Assembly (NCBI GenBank): GCA_003116975.1
Contig: BGKB01000148.1
Span: 1 to 64,000 of the forward strand
Length of the DNA: 64,000 nucleotides
Source: Aurantiochytrium sp. KH105
Taxonomy: Eukaryota; Sar; Bigyra; Thraustochytrida; Thraustochytriidae
Direction: 5' to 3'
The position numbers and the translations under genes are program-made. Positions 57,990-64,000 of this stretch are shown here, piece by piece. The notes under the pieces were generated by a model that saw nothing but the letters and a program-made list of their open reading frames with translations, was not told the DNA's origin and did not search any database. Each line of letters begins with the position of its first letter. The stretch's first letter is position 1.

Positions 57990-58927
57990 GGTCGCAGACG
58001 GCGCTGCTCGCTCGTCTCACCACCTGAGCCGAAAATTCTATAGGCCTAGGCCCACTACAAATTAAACTTTTTTGAGCTGTAAATTCAACCTTGCAGAGCA
58101 ATTTGCTTGCGCCAGCAACTGTTTCCCTCCGAGTCGCCCGCGTTCTGCTGCCGCGCCATCTTTTGCGACCGGCACGACGACGCGATTTCCGCCCTCGCTC
58201 CACTCCCTCCCTTGCACAAGACGTAAGCAATGCCATGCCATACAACAATCACGTCTCCCGCATCGATCTGTTAAAGGGGTCCTCGGCGCTCTCTTCGGCA
58301 GATCGGTGAATCTGGTTTATCCAGAAGTTCCCCCGAGTCAAGAATGATTCCCCGGCGCTCTCAAATTTTCGTGTCCCAGAGCGCGGCTTGGTTTCATGAC
58401 ACCAAAGTCGAGAGCGCATCGCAATCTCGGCCCTGCGCGGCCCGCGCGCCAGCAAAACCGTAACGCAGCGGCGGAAAAGCAGCTGAGGCAAGACAGGGCA
58501 AGCCAGGGCGAGAAAGGGCAAGGCAAGGCAGCACCAGCGCGGCGCGCGCGCGCGGGCGGGCGGGCGGGCGGGCGGGCGGGCGGGTGGGATAGCGGCGAAC
58601 GACACCAATCGAGGCTGGGCTCGCGCGCGAAAGCCGGCTAGCGTCCGTGGGCAGCGCGTGGGTAGTGCGCAGCGGCTGCAGGCGGAGCGTCAAGGAGGAA
58701 GCGAAGAAGCAGACGTCGCAATAAAAAGACGGCCTTTTTGGAAAGACGCGATAAGGGAGGAATTGAGAAGGCGCACTGTTACCTTCTGTTCGCACAGCAA
58801 AACCCGCGCGGCCATTTAGACGCAGGAGCGCGCCGCCAAGACTTATTGCAACAGTAGGCGCTAAAGCGGGCATCGTGGCTCCAGTGGTCATCTTGATCCT
58901 TGTTACGGGGCGCTTTCTTCTGCGAAC
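57990..58927. repeat. duplicated 5' flank, unit 2
   Basis: The flank of copy 2, about 940 bp. It has a GGGC tandem run at 58553-58589 and the same block order as unit 1 from about 58110. A TATAGGCCTAGGCCC element lies near 58040. No gene. Confidence 0.7.
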
Positions 58928-60100
58928 ATGGTGGAACCACTTAATGAGGTCGCCCCAGAAGAAGACTTTTTATTGGAAATGTTGGGCTTAGATTTTGACG
59001 ACGATCCTCTTTTACAATGTAACGCGAAGGAGGACGTGAAAGGCGGCGACTCGTTTTCACCTCCACCTGCCATTACGGCTGCGCGTGAGCCACAGGGAGA
59101 CGCGCCAAGGCCTCCCAGTATGGAGGACCATGCCCTCCAGGACAAACAACCCTTTGCGAACAACGAGAAGGCTTCGTCCCTTCTGTTGGGATCGCCAGGC
59201 GCTATGTGTCTTGATATCATACAGGCACCACCCATGATAATCTGCAAGGAGAATGCGCAGCTGGCAGAGTTTGCAATCGTGCTCAAGTATTCAAACGTGT
59301 TCTCACTGAAAACCCTTCGACTTGTCGTGACGGAAAGGGAGACGCAGCTCGGCATATGGCAAGATATTACGTTCTACAGACGTGCCCAATCGAAATCATT
59401 TCAGATGAGGTCCAAGATGAACTCCAGGATTAAGTCCGAAATAGAGTCGTCCGCAACGCCCGTTATCAGCGACGGCGAGTGTATTGTGCGCGAGCAAGAT
59501 CAGCTAGCCCTCGTCTGGCTCAAGGCAAACCGAAAGAATCGCGTTGGTACATATAGCTTGCAGTTCTTTGATGAAGAGATACCAGCAAGCGAGGCGTTGG
59601 AGATTGAGATCAAATCCAAGCCGAACGTCAAGTACGGTAAAGCCTTCGGAGGAAACAAGCCCCCCTCCAAGAAAGACAACGAGAAGATTTTTAAGACTGT
59701 TCAAGACAAGTACGTGCATGAACTTTGCGCGTTGAAGAACTCCTTCAACAATGAAAACTGTCCGCAAGTGTCGTACTTTGATCCTTCGACTCTGGGGGAC
59801 ATTTTCGACAGGAACAAGTCCATGCATCGCCTGACGCCCAGTATCAGGAGTGAGCCGTCCACGACGTCGCGCGTGAGTTACTCGTTGAACCAACTCCAGC
59901 TCTTCCCCAAGCGCGCCCGCGAAGACGAGGATCAGACTGCGGAAGGCGTTTTCAAGAAGTTCAAGGCTCTCGTTCCCGCGGAAAGGACCCGGTTCGAGGA
60001 GATGTTCAGCGCGCACATGGGCAAGTGCAACGCTACACCAGGCAGCAACGCTATTCTAAATCGCAGTGCTAAGCGCAAGCCTCGCCGCGGCCGTAAGTAA
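58928..60100 (+). CDS. tandem nuclear-looking family protein, copy 2
   Basis: 390 residues. It has the same core as copy 1: ICKENAQLAEFAIVLKYSN, LRLVVTERET, DGECIVREQDQLALVWLKANRKNRVGTYSLQFF, EALEIEIKSKPNVKYGK, EKIFKTVQDKYVHELCALKNSF, FDPSTLGDIFDRNKSMHRLTPSI, then PKRARED and KRKPRRGRK. The N-terminus differs: the ATG homologous to copies 1 and 3 reads GTG (ccagtggtc), and this copy starts at MVEPLNEVAPEEDF, aligned with the internal MDPN/MEPL of the others. This copy keeps the K/R-S-K-I-E-S-S insert seen in copy 1 and absent from copy 3. Confidence 0.8.
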   Translation: MVEPLNEVAPEEDFLLEMLGLDFDDDPLLQCNAKEDVKGGDSFSPPPAITAAREPQGDAPRPPSMEDHALQDKQPFANNEKASSLLLGSPGAMCLDIIQAPPMIICKENAQLAEFAIVLKYSNVFSLKTLRLVVTERETQLGIWQDITFYRRAQSKSFQMRSKMNSRIKSEIESSATPVISDGECIVREQDQLALVWLKANRKNRVGTYSLQFFDEEIPASEALEIEIKSKPNVKYGKAFGGNKPPSKKDNEKIFKTVQDKYVHELCALKNSFNNENCPQVSYFDPSTLGDIFDRNKSMHRLTPSIRSEPSTTSRVSYSLNQLQLFPKRAREDEDQTAEGVFKKFKALVPAERTRFEEMFSAHMGKCNATPGSNAILNRSAKRKPRRGRK

Positions 60101-60112
60101 GGTCGTAGACGG

Positions 60113-60400
60113 CGCTGCAAGCTCGTTCACACCACCTATGCCCTGGGCCCTAGACTGCAAAATAAAAATTCATAACCAAATTCACAATCAAGCCTACGAG
60201 GTCTACTTACACCAGCAAGAGGTCCGTCGAGGTCGTTGCGCTGCGCTTGGATATGGCCGAAGCCACGGTCGCAGTGATCTGGCTGGTGATTGCTGACTCT
60301 GGTGGCTGCACCAGACACAGACAGACAGGCAGACAGGCAAGAGCAATTCTTGGAGAATCTTTGCCAGCGGTCAACTTGGGTTTCCCGGCTGCGTCCAGAG
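60113..60400. repeat. 3' flank block A, also after copy 3
   Basis: About 290 bp (CCCTGGGCCCTAGACTGC, aaataaaaattca, caagaggtccgtcgagg, ggtcaacttgggtttccc) recurs at 63053-63330 after copy 3 and not after copy 1. Confidence 0.8.
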
Positions 60401-60464
60401 GGGCCAGGGATCCAGCCTCGCGGGGAGAGTTAACCCGATGGCGCCCTCGCCACGCGCGGATCTG

Positions 60465-61048
60465 TTTCTGCTCCGTCGCAAGCTCGGCAATGCTATTTCG
60501 CTTCTATAGCGCTGCCTTTTTCTTTCGTTCTGCCGAATTCTGCCACGTCGCTCTCGTCCCCTGCTGCGCTACCAGCACCGTTTGATTTTCTCGCCTTTGT
60601 TCCACTACGTTTGGCGCAACGTTGCGCTTCTTCGAATTTGACTTTTGTCTCAGCAAGCTCAATGGTCGCGAACGCTGCATCTCTCTCGGCTTGCCTGACG
60701 TCAAGAGCATCTTGAGCTTTTTTGGCATCTGCTTCTTGTTGTCTTTCTCGTCCTGTGCAAACGTCTAGTAATCGCCAGACTCGTCCTCGGAGTACATGAG
60801 CGAGTCAGTGTTATCATCGTTGTTGCTGTTTTCGTTTGTGTTGGCATCAGATTGGGTGCTTCCGGAGGCACTTTGAGGCCGTCGTCGCCGTCGCCGTGGG
60901 CGTCTCTGTGCTTTGGATCGAGCGCTTTTTCGATTGTCGACCCTTGGCTTCGGCTTTTTCACGCTTTATGTGCTCGACGCCGAGGATGGATGCTCGCCAC
61001 GGAGCAGACGCTCGCTTCCGCGACGAGCTCTTGCGTGTGCGCGTCCAT
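60465..61048 (-). pseudogene. decayed duplicate of the 5' end of the TPR/coiled-coil gene
   Basis: Highly similar to 55480-56062 on the same strand: the start region (MDAHTQELIAE type), the basic RRPRRRRRRP stretch and the NTNENSNNDDNTDSL stretch are recognisable. An in-frame stop follows DESGDY (parent: DESGEFYRFADDE), a small indel breaks the frame near 60975-60985, and the copy ends after about 580 bp, at about one quarter of the parent. Not expected to make a protein. Confidence 0.88.
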
Positions 61049-61879
61049 GGCGGCTTTGTGTTTGCGATCAGAGACGAGGCGCTATCGTTCCATCAACGTG
61101 GGCTTTCTCTCGTTGCCTCGCCTGCTGTTTCCCTCCAAATCGCCCGCGTTCTGTTGTTGTGCGACCTTTTGCGACTGACACAACGACGCAGCTCCACACA
61201 AGATGTAAGCAATACCACGTTTTAATACTAAAGTGGTCCTCGCGCGGACCGACAGTGCCCGCGGTCTTTCTCTTCGGCAGATCGGGGAATCATTCTTGCC
61301 CCAAAGTTCTCCCGAGTCACCGATGATTCTCCGCTCTCAAATTTTCGTGTCCCAGCCACACCGCGAGAGCGCGGCTGGGTTTTCTTTTCATGTCACGAAA
61401 GTCGAGAGCGCCTCGCGATCAGGCCCTGCGGCCGTGTCTGCGGCGGCGGCGCGCCAGCAAACCCGTAACGCAGCTGCGGAAGACCAGCTAAGGCAAGAGG
61501 GCGCAAGACGGGGCGAGGCAAGGCAGGGCAAGGCAGGGCAAGGCAGGTCAACAGCGCGGGCGGGCGGGTGGGCCGGGCGGGATAGCGGCACGGCGAACAA
61601 CATCGATCGAGGCTGGGCTCACGCGCGAAAGCCGGCTAGCGTCCACGAGAAGCGCGTGGGTAGCGCGCAGCGGCTGCAAGTCGAGCGCCGAGGAGGCATC
61701 GAAGAGGCAAGCGTCGCAAGAAGGACGGAGTCTTTGGAAAGACCTGGCGAGGGAGGACTTGAGAAGGCGCATAGTCACCTTACTTTCGCACAGCAAAACC
61801 TGCACGGTCATTCGGACGCAAGAGCGTGCCGTCTGGACTGATTGAAGCAGTAGGCGTCAAAGCGAGCGTTGCTGCTCCA
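61049..61879. repeat. duplicated 5' flank, unit 3
   Basis: The flank of copy 3, with the same block order as units 1 and 2. Closer to unit 1 near the start codon (gcaaaacctgcacgg, gactgattgaagcagtagg). Confidence 0.75.
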
Positions 61880-63040
61880 ATGTCCAGTGACTCTTATCAC
61901 GAACCTATTCCCCTCCAAGCGGTGTCTGCTGTTGATATGGAACCATTATCCGACTGTGAGGCAGGTGGACACGAACCCTTTTCCGAAGAGGAGGGAGAAT
62001 TCATTTTGAGCGCTGCGTCTGAACATGATGCTGAAGAGGCGTGCAAATTGGGCGGCGTCTCGTTTGCGTCTCATTCTGCCACTACAGCTGCGAGTGAGCC
62101 ACCTGAAGACGCCCCAGCGCCTCCCAGCATGGAGAACGACGAGAAAGCTACGGCTCTTCTGATGGGATCGTCAGGCGCCAAGTCCTTTGTGATCAAGCAG
62201 GTGCCACCCAAGACTATCTGCAAGGAAAATGCACAACTGGCAGAGTTTGCAATCGTGCTCAAGTACTCTAACACGCTCCCACTGAACAATCTTCGACTTG
62301 CCGTGACGGGAAAGAAGGCGCAGTTCGGCGTAAGGCAAGTTATTACCTTTGACAGACGCCCCGGATCGAGATCATTCCAGGTGAATACGTACGAAACGCC
62401 AATTGTCGGCGAGGCAGAGTGTATTGTACGCGATCAAGATCAGCTGGTTCTCGTCTTGCTCAAGGCAAACCGAAAGAACCGCGTTGGTACGTACGACTTG
62501 CAGTTCTTTGACGAAAAGAGAGCAGCAAGCGAGGCGATGGAGGTCGAGATCAAATCCAAGCCGAACGCCAAGTACGGTAAAGCCATAAGCAGAAACGAGC
62601 CCCCCTCCAGGATAGACAACGAGAAGATTATCAAGACTGTTCAGGACAAGTACGTGTGCGATCTTCGCGCGTTGAAAGACTCTTTCATCAATGAAAACTG
62701 CCCGGAAGTGTCTTGCTTCGATCCTTCGATTCTAGGGGACATTTTCGACAGGAACAAGTCCATGAATCGCCTGACGCCCAGTATCAAGAGTGGGCCGTCC
62801 GCAACGTCGCGCGTGAGCCACTCGTTGAACCAACTCCAGCTCTTCCCCAAGCGCGCCCGCGAAGACGAGGAGCAGACCGCGGAAGGCGTTTTCAAGAAGT
62901 TCAAGGCCCTCGCTCCCGCAGAAAGGACCCGGTTCGAGGAGATGTTCAATACGCACATGGCCAAGTGTTACACTATGCCAGGCAGCAGCGCAAAACAAGG
63001 TCGCGGCGCTAAGCGCAACCCTCGGCGCGGCCGCAAGTAA
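61880..63040 (+). CDS. tandem nuclear-looking family protein, copy 3
   Basis: 386 residues from MSSDSYHEPIPLQAVSAVDMEPLS. Core as in copies 1 and 2: ICKENAQLAEFAIVLKYSN, LRLAVTGKKAQ, AECIVRDQDQLVLVLLKANRKNRVGTYDLQFF, EAMEVEIKSKPNAKYGK, EKIIKTVQDKYVCDLRALKDSFINE, FDPSILGDIFDRNKSMNRLTPSI, PKRARED and a basic end KRNPRRGRK. The insert between RRPGSRSFQ and ECIVRD is shorter than in copies 1 and 2 (VNTYETPIVGEA). No known family recognised. Confidence 0.8.
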   Translation: MSSDSYHEPIPLQAVSAVDMEPLSDCEAGGHEPFSEEEGEFILSAASEHDAEEACKLGGVSFASHSATTAASEPPEDAPAPPSMENDEKATALLMGSSGAKSFVIKQVPPKTICKENAQLAEFAIVLKYSNTLPLNNLRLAVTGKKAQFGVRQVITFDRRPGSRSFQVNTYETPIVGEAECIVRDQDQLVLVLLKANRKNRVGTYDLQFFDEKRAASEAMEVEIKSKPNAKYGKAISRNEPPSRIDNEKIIKTVQDKYVCDLRALKDSFINENCPEVSCFDPSILGDIFDRNKSMNRLTPSIKSGPSATSRVSHSLNQLQLFPKRAREDEEQTAEGVFKKFKALAPAERTRFEEMFNTHMAKCYTMPGSSAKQGRGAKRNPRRGRK

Positions 63041-63052
63041 GGTCGTAGCCGG

Positions 63053-63330
63053 CGCTGCTAGCTCGTTCACACCACTTAGGCCCTGGGCCCTAGACTGCAA
63101 AATAAAAATTCACAACCAAGCCTATCTAGATGAAAGAAGTTTACTTATACAGCAGCAAGAGGTCCGTCGAGGTTGTTGGGCTGCGCTTGGCTACGGCCGT
63201 AGCCACGGTCGCAGTGATCTAGCAGCCAGGAGGATGCACCAGGCACAGGCAGACAGGCAGACAGACAAGATCAAATCTTGGCGAATCTTTGCCGCGGTCA
63301 ACTTGGGTTTCCCCGGTTCTGCTCCGGATC
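63053..63330. repeat. 3' flank block A, second copy
   Basis: Matches 60113-60400 with small indels (it carries an extra tatctagatgaaag and lacks a few short segments). No gene seen. Confidence 0.8.
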
Positions 63331-64000
63331 CGGCCCCGGGCGGCGGGTCCCCTTCGAGGTGGGGGGGGGGGGAGGGCAGAGGGGGCAGGGATTCAGCCTT
63401 GCTGGGAGAGTTATCCGTGGGCCCCCCTATCCACATACGGAGACCAAGACGCAGCGTCCCCCGCGGTGGTCCCTGTGTGCTCCCCCGTCGCGCTGGCGAC
63501 CTACTCCCAGCAGAGGGTGTGCACGAGCGAGTGTACACTCGCACACACTGTTGTCTTCGTCTCGCTGCGCTGCGATCGCGAGGTGCAGCAGGCGCGGGCG
63601 CGACTGCGGCCAACGGCCTGCCTGCCTGCCTGCCTGCTACAGCTGCAGCTGCAACTGCAGCTGCAGCGCAGCCGCAGCTCCACTGGCGATCTGGAATCCG
63701 CACGAGTAGCAGCAGCTTGTGCCACGGTGTGGTACGCGTAGAGAAGCGGCTGGAGGAGGAATCGAGGGGACCGCGCTTGCTGGGCCAGGGTTCTCGACAC
63801 AAACACGCCTTTGTGGGCGGGAACTTGAAAGCAAGTTACATCGGCCAGGTGATGTTAGGAACCTAACTGTAAATGATGAACATGATTGCAGTGCACCGCT
63901 GCTTCTCCTGGCTGTCTGACTGGCTCATTGACACTGCGAGTGAGCGAGCGAGTGAGCGAGTGAGTGAGTGTGTGAGTCATTCGAGGCTCCTCGTCCGTCA
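63331..64000. other. window end, no supported gene
   Basis: It contains a G-run (63360-63371), GCCTGCCTGC and CTGCAG simple stretches (63617-63675), and GAGC/GAGT repeats at 63936-63975. Frames are low-complexity Pro/Ala/Gln products. Confidence 0.5.

Noticed and set aside
1..64000. CRISPR array, insertion sequence, prophage or retroelement
   Set aside because: No spaced direct repeats, transposase, integrase or reverse transcriptase frame was seen; repeats are simple or segmental.

Overview
The window is nuclear DNA from a gene-dense, GC-rich protist. Nearly every product is eukaryotic: ER translocon and SNARE proteins, GPI-anchor synthesis, CDT1, MMS19, a ferlin, a RhoGEF and a NAK-family kinase. 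Most genes are single long reading frames, and the few introns I can place are short (about 80-220 nt) with GT-AG ends. This style, the Roco/TIR gene and the VRYG-type repeat protein fit a thraustochytrid-like labyrinthulomycete (stramenopile). That placement is inference. I see no bacterial, viral, CRISPR or rRNA signature.

Layout. 1-5.5 kb: a NAP-family histone chaperone (+), an IMPACT/YigZ protein (-) and a GPI mannosyltransferase III (PIGB, two exons, +). 5.6-9.2 kb: CDT1 (-), then a thinly coding stretch with two doubtful small genes. 10.4-16.3 kb: an AAK1/GAK-like kinase (+), an unknown mitochondrial protein (-), SEC22 (+) and RNase H2 catalytic subunit (-). 17.5-24.9 kb: a membrane protein with three VRYG/FG-type modules (+), a TRAP-gamma-like translocon subunit (two exons, -) and MMS19 (+). 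25.4-38.7 kb: a ferlin (+), a probably N-myristoylated EF-hand protein (two exons, +), FIGNL1 (-), a 2OG-Fe(II) oxygenase (+) and a SAM methyltransferase (-). 40.0-43.3 kb: a WD40-Roc-COR-TIR gene whose frame breaks twice, once exactly where the Walker A GK[ST] should be. 44.3-50 kb: a secreted subtilase (-) and a mitochondrial glutamine-synthetase-like enzyme (+). 50.4-56.1 kb: a poorly supported ORF beside an N base, a DH-PH RhoGEF (-) and a TPR/coiled-coil protein (-). 56.1-63.4 kb: an accessory block in which an unrecognised nuclear-looking protein family occurs three times in tandem, with duplicated flanks and a decayed copy of the 5' end of the TPR gene.

The housekeeping genes do not form one pathway. 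Several relate to the secretory and endomembrane system (PIGB, SEC22, TRAP-gamma, ferlin, NAK kinase, subtilase) and several to genome maintenance (CDT1, RNase H2, MMS19, FIGNL1, NAP). The best candidates for something undescribed are the broken WD40-Roc-COR-TIR gene and the triplicated nuclear family. Recurrent AGGCCT-centred palindromes between genes are a third lead.
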